Positions 35,083 to 44,500 of a DNA stretch of 64,000 nt are shown in pieces. Below the pieces are notes generated by a model. It was not told where the DNA came from, made no database searches, and was given only the letters and a program-made list of their open reading frames with translations. The stretch lies in contig DASUKH010000133.1 of the NCBI GenBank assembly GCA_036278835.1, positions 3,904 to 67,903 of the forward strand, in the 5' to 3' direction. Position 1 is the stretch's first letter; each line of letters starts with the position of its first letter. The DNA is from DATARH01 sp036278835. Lineage in GTDB: Bacteria > Pseudomonadota > Alphaproteobacteria > ATCC43930 > CGMCC-115725. The translations under genes and the position numbers were made by a program.

Positions 35083-35781
35083 ATGCAGAACGATCCGCAC
35101 CCCGCCCGCTCCGCGAGCGAGACCGATGCGGCGGAGACCACCGCCCGCATCCTCATCGAAACCGACTCGGTGCTGTTCCGGCCCGAGGACCCCTTCACCT
35201 TCACCTCGGGCCTGCGCTCGCCGGTCTATATCGATTGCCGACGGCTGATCTCGTTCCCGCGGGCGCGACGCAAGCTGATGGACCTCGCCGCGGCGCTGAT
35301 CGAGCGGCACACCGGGTTCGAGTCGCTCGACGCGATCGCCGGCGGCGAGACCGCCGGCATCCCTTTCGCCGCCTGGATCGCCGACCGGCTGCTGTTGCCG
35401 ATGCTCTATGTCAGGAAGCAGCCGAAGGGGTTCGGGCGCAACGCCCAGATCGAGGGCGAATTGAAGGACGGCGCGCGCGTCCTCCTCGTCGAGGACCTCG
35501 CCAGCGAGGGCACCTCGAAGCTCAATTTCGTCCGCGCGATCCGCCAGGCCGGCGGCCATATCGACCATTCCTTCGTAATCTTCAATTACGGCATCTTCCC
35601 GCAGATCGAGACGAGCCTCGCCGCCGAGGGAATCGCCTTGCTGGCGTTGGCGAACTGGTGGGACGTCGCGCAGACTGCCGAGCGGCTCGGCCGCTTCGCG
35701 CCCGGCCAGTACGATGCGATCGAGAGTTTCCTAAAAGACCCCAACGCCTGGTCGCGGGAGCGCAGCGGCGGGCGGCGGTAG
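35083..35781 (+). CDS. pyrE: Orotate phosphoribosyltransferase
   Basis: Adds ribose 5-phosphate from PRPP to orotate in de novo pyrimidine synthesis, cytosolic. The 232-residue product has the PRPP-binding signature RVLLVEDLASEGTSK and the early TFTSGLRSPVYIDCRRLISFPRARR block, where the substrate loop lies. The start at 35083 is the only ATG and has GTAGGA before it; a TTG at 35053 would add ten residues with no support. Divergent from imuA, and it ends 7 nt from the convergent threonine ammonia-lyase gene. Confidence 0.95.
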   Translation: MQNDPHPARSASETDAAETTARILIETDSVLFRPEDPFTFTSGLRSPVYIDCRRLISFPRARRKLMDLAAALIERHTGFESLDAIAGGETAGIPFAAWIADRLLLPMLYVRKQPKGFGRNAQIEGELKDGARVLLVEDLASEGTSKLNFVRAIRQAGGHIDHSFVIFNYGIFPQIETSLAAEGIALLALANWWDVAQTAERLGRFAPGQYDAIESFLKDPNAWSRERSGGRR

Positions 35782-35788
35782 CGCCGAC

Positions 35789-37039
35789 CTATTTCCCGTT
35801 GTTTTCGCCGGACTCGCCGGCCGATAACAGCCGGGTCGGGTAGCCGGCGGCGACGAGGGCGTCGATGATCGTATCGACGTGGCGCCGGTTCTGCGTCTCG
35901 ACCACCAGGTCGAGTTCGGCCCGGCGCGCCGCGCTGTCGTGAAACAGCCGCTGATGGTGCACCTCGACGATGTTGCCGCCGAGGCCGCCGATCACCCCGG
36001 CGACCCGCGACAACACTCCCGGCAGGTCCGGCAGTTCGGAGCGCAGCCGCACCAGCCTGCCGCCGCGCACCAGCCCGCGCATCAACAGCGAGGCGAGGAG
36101 CCGCGCGTCGATGTTGCCGCCGGTCAGCACGATCCCGACCTTCCGGCCGCGAAACCGCTCCGGCTCGGCGAGCAGCGCCGCCACCCCGGCGGCGCCGGCG
36201 CCCTCGACGACGAGCTTCTGGCGCTCGATCAAGAGCTCGACCGCGGACTCCAACTGACGTTCGCTGACGAGATGCACCAGCCCGACCAGCTCGGCGACGA
36301 TGCGGCGGGTCAGGAGGCCCGGCTCCTTGACGGCAATGCCCTCGGCCAGGGTCGTCCCCTCGGTCGGCAGGTCGGGGTCGATACCGCGCAATACCCGGTA
36401 CATCGACGGGTAGAGCGCCGCCTCGACGCCGACGATGTCGATGTCGGGCGACAAGGACTTGGCCGCTACCGCGATCCCGGAAATCAACCCGCCGCCGCCG
36501 ACCGGCACGATCAGCGCATCGAGCGCCGGCTGCTGCTCGTAGAGTTCGAGCGCGATCGTCCCCTGCCCGGCGATGACCTCCGGGTCGTCATAGGGGTGCA
36601 CGATGGTAAATCCGCGCTCGCGGGCCAGCGCTTCGGACGCCTCACGGGCGTCGGTCAGCCCCTCGCCCTTCAGCAAGACCCTGGCGCCGAGCGCTTCGGT
36701 GCGGTCGATCTTGGTGAACGGGGTGCCGCCCGGCATCACGATCGTCGCGGGGATGCCGAGGCGGCGGGCGTGGTAGGCGACGCCCTGGGCGTGGTTGCCG
36801 GCCGACATCGCGATGACCCCGGCGCGGCGCTCCGCTTCGGTCAGGCTCAACAGCTTGTTGAGCGCGCCGCGCTCTTTGAACGAGCCGGTCGGGTGCACCG
36901 TCTCGAGCTTTAGCCACACCTCGCACCCGGCCATCTCGGACAGCGCCGCCGCGCGCACCAGCGGCGAGCGGGAGATCGACCCGGCGATCGCCTTTTCGGC
37001 GCGGCGGATATCGGCGATCGTCACGGGCAGGTCGGTCAT
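35789..37039 (-). CDS. ilvA: Threonine ammonia-lyase (with C-terminal ACT domain)
   Basis: PLP enzyme that deaminates threonine to 2-oxobutyrate, the first step of isoleucine synthesis or threonine catabolism. It has 416 residues. K55 in TGSFKERGA binds PLP; SAGNHAQGVAYHARRLG and PVGGGGLISG hold the phosphate. Residues about 330-405 form a single ACT-like domain (LPDLPGVLSRVAGVIGGLGGNIVEV), the layout of the short TdcB-like/IlvA1 class rather than E. coli IlvA. Its ATG overlaps the stop of the upstream acylase gene (ATGA), so the two are translationally coupled. Confidence 0.93.
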   Translation of the reverse strand: MTDLPVTIADIRRAEKAIAGSISRSPLVRAAALSEMAGCEVWLKLETVHPTGSFKERGALNKLLSLTEAERRAGVIAMSAGNHAQGVAYHARRLGIPATIVMPGGTPFTKIDRTEALGARVLLKGEGLTDAREASEALARERGFTIVHPYDDPEVIAGQGTIALELYEQQPALDALIVPVGGGGLISGIAVAAKSLSPDIDIVGVEAALYPSMYRVLRGIDPDLPTEGTTLAEGIAVKEPGLLTRRIVAELVGLVHLVSERQLESAVELLIERQKLVVEGAGAAGVAALLAEPERFRGRKVGIVLTGGNIDARLLASLLMRGLVRGGRLVRLRSELPDLPGVLSRVAGVIGGLGGNIVEVHHQRLFHDSAARRAELDLVVETQNRRHVDTIIDALVAAGYPTRLLSAGESGENNGK

Positions 37040-39465
37040 CGGGCGGGTTCCAGGGTCAGGGTCGCGACCGCGAGGGCGCGGCCGGGGGTGAGATAGTCGA
37101 ATTTTTGCCAGCGTCCGACGAGGTCGGCGAAATGTGGCGACAACGGGTTTCCCGATTGGCCGGGCACGGTGATCATGCGTGATTCGGCCGGGGCGGCAAG
37201 ATCGCTGATGATGCGCAGCCCGGCGCCGAATGTCTGATCGAACGGGTGCGCGTCGTCATGGATCGTCGTGGCGCCGCGATTGACCGTGTCGAAGCCGCCG
37301 CCGGCCGGCACCCTTATGTCAAACCAGTCGCGCAATACCGGGATGCGGCTCAGCACCGGGTTGGCGAAAATGGCATGGTGGGCGCGCCGCCATTGCCACT
37401 GCGCGATATCGGAGCCGTAGGCTTTTTGCAATTCGGCAAGCGCCGCGTCGAGCGAATGGCGGAGCAGCGCGTCGCAGGCTGAGGCCCCCACCCTGCCCTC
37501 CCCCGCTTGCGGGGGAGAGTTCACTTGTTTTCCCTCCCCCGCAAGCGGGGGAGGGCCAGGGTGGGGGTGCCGGCACCATTCCGGGTGGCCGCTCAGCACC
37601 GCCGCGACGACCTGCGGGCGCAGGTCCCAATAACCCGAAGCCGCCGCTCCTAGCCGGCCGAAGAAGAGATCGTGCGCGAAGGCACGCAGCCAGGCGATGA
37701 ACAGGAGCGGCTCGACCCGGTCCCCGTCCATATGGAAGCCCCAATGCCGCAGCCGCTCGATGGCGGCGCGCTCGAAATCGTTGCCGGGAGCGATGCGGGT
37801 CATCAGCGGCACCAGCCGGCGCGCCGCCAGCGACACGGTATCGGCCTGGATCGCGGCGCTGGCGGCCGGCGACTGCCGCGGCGTCGCGGCGAGCCGCGCC
37901 AGGATGCGCTCGGCGCGGTTCGGCAGGTCCCAGTCGCGCGACAGGAAATAGGGATAGCTTTCGGGCACGATCTTGTTGTTGGCGCTGACGAAATGGCCGC
38001 TCGGCGGGTTTGTCGCCTGGGGCAGGTCATCGAACGGGATGAACCCCGTCCAGTCGTATTCGCCGGTCCACCCCGGCACCGGAAGCCAGGCGGTGCCGTT
38101 CTTGCGGATCGGCACCCGCGCCGCCGCGATGAACCCGATGGTGCCGCTCGTATCGGCGAAGACGGCGTTCTGCTGCGGCCCGACAAAGCCGCGCATCGCC
38201 TTGCGGAACCCCTCCCAGTCGGTTGCGCGGTCGATCTCCCACAGTGCTTCGGCGGTGCGGTCGTCGGGGGCGAGAAACGGCGCAGCGAGCGCCAGCACAT
38301 AGCCCTTGTCGGCCGCGCCCGGCCCCAGCGCATCGGACAATACCGGCCCATGCCGGGTGCTGCGCACGGTCAGCCGCACCGGGGCGGCGCCGCGCACCTT
38401 GATGGTCTCGGTGCGGGTCTCGAACGGCGCGCTGCCGGTCGGGGTCAGGTAGCGGCCGGGATCGGCGGGGTCGATCTTCTCGACAAACAAATCCTCGACA
38501 TCGCCGCCCGTCGTCGTAAAGCCCCAGGCGATCCTGTCGTTGTGGCCGATGACGACGAGCGGCACGCCGGGGGCGGTGGCGCCGGCGATCTCGCGCTGCG
38601 GCGTCTTCAGCCGGACGAGATACCACACCCCCGGCGCCGAAAACCCGAGATGCGGGTCGTTGGCGAGCAGCGGCTTGCCGCTCTCGCTGTGCGCGCCGTC
38701 CACCACCCAGTTGTTGGAGGCGTAGATCGGGCCGAGCACAGACAGCGGCGGCAGTTCGGCATGCAGCCGATCGAGCGGCAGAAGGCGATAGAGGCGGGCC
38801 AGATCGGCCAGGGTGGTCGGCGCCCCCTTCGGGTAGCCGGGATAGAGGAAATGCAATTCGTCGGCAGACAGGGTTCGGGCGAGGCGGGCGCGTTCCAACT
38901 CGCTGCGGTAATTGCCGGCGAGTTCGAGGTCCATCAATTTGCCCCAGACGAGGCTGTCGGCCGGGCGCCATTTCTCGGGCGTGAAGCGCAGCAGCAGGAA
39001 TTCGAGGGGCAGCGCACCGTGGCGCGTTGCGAGAAAAGCGTTCACCCCGGCGGCATAGGCCTCAAGACCGCGCCGCACCGGCGCCGAGAGATACGGGATT
39101 TCGGCTTCGGCGGCGCGGTAAAGGCCGAGCACCCGCATCTGCCGGTCGATCGGCAGGGCCTTTTGCCCGAATATTTCGGAGAGCCGGCCGGCGCCGTAGC
39201 GCCGCATCAATTCCATCTGGAACAGCCGGTCCTGGGCATGCGCGAAGCCGAGCCCGAACATCGCGTCCGCATCGTCGGCGGCGGTGATCAGCGGCACCCC
39301 GTCAGCGTCGCGCGCGATCGTCAACGGCGCCTTTAGCCCGGTGACGACGATCCGCCCGTCCACCTGCGGCAACGACGAGCGCAGATAGAGATACAAGCCG
39401 CCGGCTGCCGCCAGCAGCAGAACCGGAACCAAGACCGCAGCCCCAATCAGAACCCGTCGGATCAC
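37036..39465 (-). CDS. Penicillin acylase family protein (Ntn hydrolase)
   Basis: Exported N-terminal-nucleophile hydrolase, 809 residues before processing. One membrane or signal segment (about 5-28) precedes the alpha chain. The beta chain should begin at S250 in the motif SNNWVVDGAH, with autocatalytic removal of a spacer, as in penicillin G acylase, AHL acylases and related amidases. Later landmarks are GHNDRIAWGFTTTGGDVEDL and SANNKIVPESYPYFLSRDWD. Near the C terminus an 81-nt repeat (37486-37566) is translated in frame as a Pro/Gly-rich insert. I take the GTG at 39465 because the ATG at 39501 lies in the palindromic repeat at 39476-39554. The substrate may be beta-lactams, acyl-homoserine lactones or other amides. 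Confidence 0.9.
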   Translation of the reverse strand: MIRRVLIGAAVLVPVLLLAAAGGLYLYLRSSLPQVDGRIVVTGLKAPLTIARDADGVPLITAADDADAMFGLGFAHAQDRLFQMELMRRYGAGRLSEIFGQKALPIDRQMRVLGLYRAAEAEIPYLSAPVRRGLEAYAAGVNAFLATRHGALPLEFLLLRFTPEKWRPADSLVWGKLMDLELAGNYRSELERARLARTLSADELHFLYPGYPKGAPTTLADLARLYRLLPLDRLHAELPPLSVLGPIYASNNWVVDGAHSESGKPLLANDPHLGFSAPGVWYLVRLKTPQREIAGATAPGVPLVVIGHNDRIAWGFTTTGGDVEDLFVEKIDPADPGRYLTPTGSAPFETRTETIKVRGAAPVRLTVRSTRHGPVLSDALGPGAADKGYVLALAAPFLAPDDRTAEALWEIDRATDWEGFRKAMRGFVGPQQNAVFADTSGTIGFIAAARVPIRKNGTAWLPVPGWTGEYDWTGFIPFDDLPQATNPPSGHFVSANNKIVPESYPYFLSRDWDLPNRAERILARLAATPRQSPAASAAIQADTVSLAARRLVPLMTRIAPGNDFERAAIERLRHWGFHMDGDRVEPLLFIAWLRAFAHDLFFGRLGAAASGYWDLRPQVVAAVLSGHPEWCRHPHPGPPPLAGEGKQVNSPPQAGEGRVGASACDALLRHSLDAALAELQKAYGSDIAQWQWRRAHHAIFANPVLSRIPVLRDWFDIRVPAGGGFDTVNRGATTIHDDAHPFDQTFGAGLRIISDLAAPAESRMITVPGQSGNPLSPHFADLVGRWQKFDYLTPGRALAVATLTLEPAR
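37486..37566. repeat. Inverted repeat inside the acylase gene
   Basis: Arms beginning CCCCACCCTGCCCTCCCCCG and ending with its complement (one base different) flank a short spacer; each arm also has its own CCCCCGCTTGCGGGGG palindrome. The whole element is 81 nt, a multiple of three, and adds 27 residues without a frame change. Confidence 0.85.
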
Positions 39466-39475
39466 CTGGGCACCG

Positions 39476-39554
39476 CTGTCCCGGCGAAAGCCAGGACCCA
39501 CTCTTCAACGCCGAGGCGAGCGCATCGGTAGACCCCGGCTTTCGCCGGGGATGC
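39476..39554. repeat. Palindromic repeat upstream of the acylase gene
   Basis: Left half GTCCCGGCGAAAGCC and right half CCCCGGCTTTCGCCGGGGAT belong to the same family as 17-96. It lies between the CoA-transferase and acylase genes, both on the minus strand. Confidence 0.8.
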
Positions 39555-39587
39555 GGGCAAAAACGGTGCCTCGGGCAAGGTGCGGAA

Positions 39588-40739
39588 CTACAGCCCCAGT
39601 TCGCGCAGGATGCGCTCGCGGTCGGCGTCGAGGTCTGGCGCGGGCGCGCGGGTCGGCGGGTCGGGGAAGGCAGACAGCTTCATCGGGTTGCCGGACAGGC
39701 GCAGCTTCCCGGTGACCGGGTCGTCCACCTCGACCAGCATGTTGCGGGCGGCGACCTGCGGGTGCGCGGTGGCCTGCGCGACATTGTTGACCGGCCCGCA
39801 CGGGATGCCGGCTTTTTCGAGGACAGCGATCCAGTGCTCGGTGGTGCCGTTATGCAACACCGCATCGATCTCGGCCTTCAGCGCCGGCTGGTGCTGGTTG
39901 CGCAGTGCGTTGGTTTTGAACAGCGGGTTTTGCGCGAGGTCGGGCCGGCGCAATGCCTCGGTAAGTTTGACGAAGAGACCGTCATTGCCGGCGGCGATGA
40001 TGATGTGGCCGTCCTGGGTCGGAAACGCCTCGAACGGCGTGATCGACGGGTGGCGCGCGCCCATCGGGCCGGGTATCTCGCCGGTCGTCGTATAGCGCAT
40101 GACCGCGTTTTCGAGGAGCGCAAGCTGGCAGTCGAACAGCGCAACATCGACCTTGGTGGCCTCGCCGGTGCGCTCGCGGTGCAACAGCGCGGCATTGAGC
40201 GCGATCGCGGTGTAAAGCCCGCCGGAAAGGTCGCCGACCGAGGCGCCGACCCGCACCAAGGGACCGTCGGGGATGCCGGTGATGCTCATGATGCCGCCCA
40301 GCCCCTGCACGACCATGTCGTAGGAGGGGTAGTGCGAATAAGGGCCGGTATGGCCGAACCCCGAGGCCGCGGCATAGACGAGGCGAGGATACCGCGCGTG
40401 CAGCGCATCCCAGCCGTAGCCGAGCTTTTCCATCGTGCCGGGCCGGAAGTTCTCGACCAGCGCATCGCCCTTATCAAGCAGGCGCTCGAAGATGTCGCGG
40501 TCGGCCGGCGCCTTCAGGTCGAGGACGATCGACTCCTTGCCGCGGTTGACGCTCGCGAAATAGGTCGATTTGCCGCCCTTGAAGGGGCCGTAATGGCGCG
40601 CGTCGTCGCCGGTCTTCGGCGCTTCGACCTTGATGACCCGCGCCCCCAGCTCGGCCATCAACAGCGTGCAATAGGGCCCCGCCAGGATGCGGGACAAATC
40701 GATGATCGTGATGCCGGCGAGCGGCCCGGCCTGTGGCAT
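39588..40739 (-). CDS. CaiB/BaiF family CoA-transferase
   Basis: Class III CoA-transferase of 383 residues that moves CoA between carboxylic acids. It starts PLAGITIIDLSRILAGPYCT, followed by ADLGARVIKVE-type sequence (AELGARVIKVEAP), and the catalytic aspartate D170 lies in VGASVGDLSGGLY. The length fits formyl-CoA or succinyl-CoA transferases of this family. It ends about 120 nt before the acylase gene on the same strand. The donor and acceptor acids cannot be inferred from context. Confidence 0.93.
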   Translation of the reverse strand: MPQAGPLAGITIIDLSRILAGPYCTLLMAELGARVIKVEAPKTGDDARHYGPFKGGKSTYFASVNRGKESIVLDLKAPADRDIFERLLDKGDALVENFRPGTMEKLGYGWDALHARYPRLVYAAASGFGHTGPYSHYPSYDMVVQGLGGIMSITGIPDGPLVRVGASVGDLSGGLYTAIALNAALLHRERTGEATKVDVALFDCQLALLENAVMRYTTTGEIPGPMGARHPSITPFEAFPTQDGHIIIAAGNDGLFVKLTEALRRPDLAQNPLFKTNALRNQHQPALKAEIDAVLHNGTTEHWIAVLEKAGIPCGPVNNVAQATAHPQVAARNMLVEVDDPVTGKLRLSGNPMKLSAFPDPPTRAPAPDLDADRERILRELGL

Positions 40740-40883
40740 GGCGTCTGATCCTTTCGTGTCCGTCGGTCAATAGCGCAAGCCGGGGCGGCACCGCAATCGA
40801 CCCGCGCCGGCGCCGCCCTTTCCCTGCCGGAGCGGTTATGGGAATGTGGCGGCATTACGCAGGGGAGCGGACCCGAGGCATCG

Positions 40884-41564
40884 ATGGGGCGGGAGAGCCG
40901 TATTGAACCGCCGGCCATGGCCGACATCCGGCGGCTGATTTCGGGGATAAAGAAGCTGCGCCGCGAGGCTCAGACCCTGCGGCTGCGGTGCTGGCAGGGC
41001 GAAGATCGCATTGCCGAACTCGAAGCGGCCTTGCGCGAGGCGGAAGCGGCCCGGCAGGGGTCGCTCGATCGTCTGCGGGAGCTGGAGGGGGAGATCGCGG
41101 CGCTGCGCTGCTTCGCCGGCGGCTCGCCATTGGCGTGCGGCTTTCGGCCGGGCGAGGGCGCGATACTTGCCGGGGGTGCGGTGCGGCGAGCGAAAGCCGC
41201 GCCGAGCGGGACGATGATCTTTGGCCCGTATATCCGACTATCGCCGGGTCGATATGTCGTCACGCTGAGGGCCCGCCTCTACGAGCCGGCGGCCGCCGGC
41301 GCATCCTTCACCGTCGATGCGGTTTATGGCTGCGGGCAACGCGTTATCGCGGTGCGGCATTTCCGGGCCTGGCCGCTATTGCCCGCCCGGACCTGCCGGT
41401 TGGCGTTCAGGACGACCGAAGAGATTAACGATTTCGAGACCCGCGTCTGGGCCCGCGCCGGTACGCCGCTCGAAATCTCCCGCATCGCGCTGCACCCGAT
41501 CGGCGCCGCCACGGCTTTTTCGACGCTCGGCGCGCCGGCCGCGCCGGCCGATGCGATGGCCTGA
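40884..41564 (+). CDS. Coiled-coil protein with a jelly-roll-like C-terminal domain
   Basis: No named function. The 226-residue protein starts with a charged heptad-rich segment (about 12-75, LRREAQTLRLRCWQGEDRIA and onward), a probable coiled coil. The C-terminal half (about 90-210) contains GPYIRLSPGRYVVTLRARLY and looks like a beta-sandwich module that often accompanies bacterial glycosyltransferases. No signal peptide or membrane helix. GAGG precedes the ATG; a second ATG at 40917 lacks one. It ends 16 nt before the large methyltransferase-glycosyltransferase gene, so it is probably a partner in surface-glycan synthesis. That link is inference from position and fold only. Confidence 0.75.
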   Translation: MGRESRIEPPAMADIRRLISGIKKLRREAQTLRLRCWQGEDRIAELEAALREAEAARQGSLDRLRELEGEIAALRCFAGGSPLACGFRPGEGAILAGGAVRRAKAAPSGTMIFGPYIRLSPGRYVVTLRARLYEPAAAGASFTVDAVYGCGQRVIAVRHFRAWPLLPARTCRLAFRTTEEINDFETRVWARAGTPLEISRIALHPIGAATAFSTLGAPAAPADAMA

Positions 41565-41580
41565 CCGGCATTGGACATCC

Positions 41581-44500
41581 ATGAACAGCAGCATTCTTGG
41601 CGCGATCGACCTGGCGAGCGAATTTCAAACGATCAGACAACGCGGGTTCCGCCACCTGACCGAGCTTTGCGATCTGATGGCGTCGCAAGGAAGCGACAAA
41701 GGCGGCCCGCATCATAATTACACGATCGTGTATGACGGGCTGTTCGGCAGGTTCCGCGACAAGGCGCTGACGATATTCGAACTGGGGCTGGGGACGAACA
41801 AGGCCGGCGCCCCATCGTCGATGGGAACAAAGGGCAGGCCCGGCGCATCGCTGCGCGGCTGGCGCGCCTACTTCCCGGCCGCGCGAATTTACGGAGCCGA
41901 TATCGACCGCGATATCCTCTTCGCCGAAGAGCGCATCGAGACCTTCTGGACCGACCAGACAAACCCGGCCGCCATTCGCGGCATGTGGGATGAGATCGGC
42001 GATGTCGGCCTGGATATCATTATCGACGATGGCCTCCATGAGGCATCCGCCAACATCGCCTTCCTGATCGAATCGTTCCGCAGGCTGAAGCCGGGCGGGA
42101 TTTACGTCATAGAGGACCTCAGGCCGCCGGATACCCCGGTGATACGCGGCATCGCGGAGTGCCTGTCGTTTGCCTGCGACTGCGTCGTCGTCGAAGCGTT
42201 GCCGCATCGCTCAAACGATTGGGATAATCGGCTGGCGATCTTTCAAAAGGCAGAAAACGCTCGAACCCCCGATCCTGAGCAGATTCTGGCCGGGATTACC
42301 GGTATCTGTGAAGGGTTGCGCCAAAAACTCCGCGCGCCCTTGAATGAATACGAGGGTCTGACACGCGGCTTTGAGGAGGCGCAGCGCTGGGTTCTGGGAG
42401 AGTTGGACGCCCTCGATCCAACCCTCGCGCAAGGGATCGCGGCATCGCCAAGCGATCCGATTGTTGACAACAACGGCGGCACCGCCTCGACCGAGCGCGC
42501 AAGGCAGCTTGATTCTGCCGATGGCGCAGCGCTCGCCCGGTTGTTCGATGCGATCAACCGCGCCAACAAGCTGGGGATGGCCTTTCACGACCAGGCGGCG
42601 CGGCTGCTTGACGATCGCCGTCGGTTGCAGCGCGCCTATGATGAAGCGGTTGTCGGGCGCGACCGGGCGCTGCGGCGGACCGGCGAGCCGGACCGGCAAA
42701 GCGCAGAGGAGACGCCGGGGCCGCTCGTCAGCATTGTCCTGCCGGTCTTCAACCACGCCTATCTGGTCGAGGAGGCGATCGCCGCCGTCCGGGCGCAGAC
42801 CTACAGGAACTGGGAGCTGATCGTCGTCGATGACGGTTCAACCGACGATCTGGAAGGGAGAGTGCGGCGCCATTCCGACGACCGCCGCATCCTGTTTCTG
42901 CGCCAGCCCAACCAGAAACTGCCGGCGGCGCTCAACCACGGTTTTGCCTGGGCGCGCGGCAATCTCCTGACCTGGACGTCGGCCGACAACGTGATGCTGC
43001 CGAACCAGATCGAGCGGCTTGCGGCGGAGCTGATGGCGCACCCCGAGGCGGGTCTCGTCTTCAGCGATTATTGGGCGATAGACGAGGACGGCGCGCCATA
43101 CGAAGACCCGAAATGGCGGCCGCATAACCGTGCCGTCGACAACCCCGGCCTGATCCAACTGCCGGACCGGGTTACGGTCGAGAATTTTCACCGCAGCGCC
43201 GACAATTTCATAGGCGCCAGCTTTCTCTACCGCCGCACCGTCGCCGAGCTGATCGGCCCTTATGCCGATGACGCGTTCGGCGGCGAGGATTACGATTTCT
43301 GGCTGCGGCTCCACCTCGCGACATCGTTCCGCCACGTCGCCGAACCGCTTTACAGAAACCGCGTGCACCCCGACACGCTGAACGCGCGCGCCGTCGAGCT
43401 TGGTTTGCTCGACAATATCCGGGAGGTGCTCGCGGCCGATCGCTGGCGCCTCGACACGCTGCTGTCCGAGGGCGATCTCCTCGCAGCGGACGGAGCATTG
43501 CGCCCGACCGCGCAGTTTCGAGCCGCGATCCTGAAGCGCTGCCGTCCGGTTTCCTACAGGAGCTTGGTCGAAAGCGGCGATTGCCAACATCGCGAGCGGC
43601 CGCTGGTCGTCGATATCGACGTGCCGCCACGGCTCGCCGACGGCCCGCTGCTGGACGACGCCGCGGTGCTGCTATGCCGCTCGCCGCTTGCCGCCGCACT
43701 GATACGGCAGCAGGACTGGGCGCGCACCAAGCGGGTGCTGGTGTGGCGGGGCGAGGTCGATGCGGCCGTGCAGCACGCCTTTGTCCAGGCCTTCGCTGAG
43801 GGCGCCGCGGTACCGGCGCCGGCGAGCGTGCTGCCGCGGATCGATGCGGCGTTCCGCCCGTCGCGGATCCTGCTGATGGTCGATCGCTGGTCGTCCGGCG
43901 GACTCGAAAACCTGGTTGTCGATCTCGCGCTGGCGCTGGCGGCGGAGGGCTGCACGGTGACGCTCGCCGCCGCGGAGGACGTGACGCCGCCCGCCGCGCC
44001 GGCGCTCGCCGGGTCGCCAGTGCGCACCCTCGCCTTCGCCGGCGATGAAACCGCCTTCGCGGATTTTGTGCGGCGCCAGGAGATCGAGGTCGTCAACTAT
44101 CATCACAGCCGCTTCGCCGCGGCGCAGGCGCGTCGGTTCGGCGCAGCGACCATCTACACGATGCATAATTGCTATCTGTGGATGAATGCGGCGCAGCGGC
44201 GGCAGCTGGCGGCCGATCTTGCGTCGATGGACCTCGTCAACGCAGTATCGCGGCAGGTCGCGCAATTCGCGGCGGCGCAGTTCGGGGTGACGCCGGAGCG
44301 GCTGGTCGTCGTGCCGAACGGGCTTGGCGAGGAGATGCTGTCGCAGCCGCGCAGCCGGCCGGACTGCGCCCCCGGCATGCCGTTCACGATCGCGGTCGTC
44401 GCCTCGCTGGTCGGCCACAAGCTTCAGCACGTCGCGATCGCCGCGTTCGAGGAGGCGGCGCGCGACGACCCCGATCTGCGCCTCATGCTGATCGGCGCCG

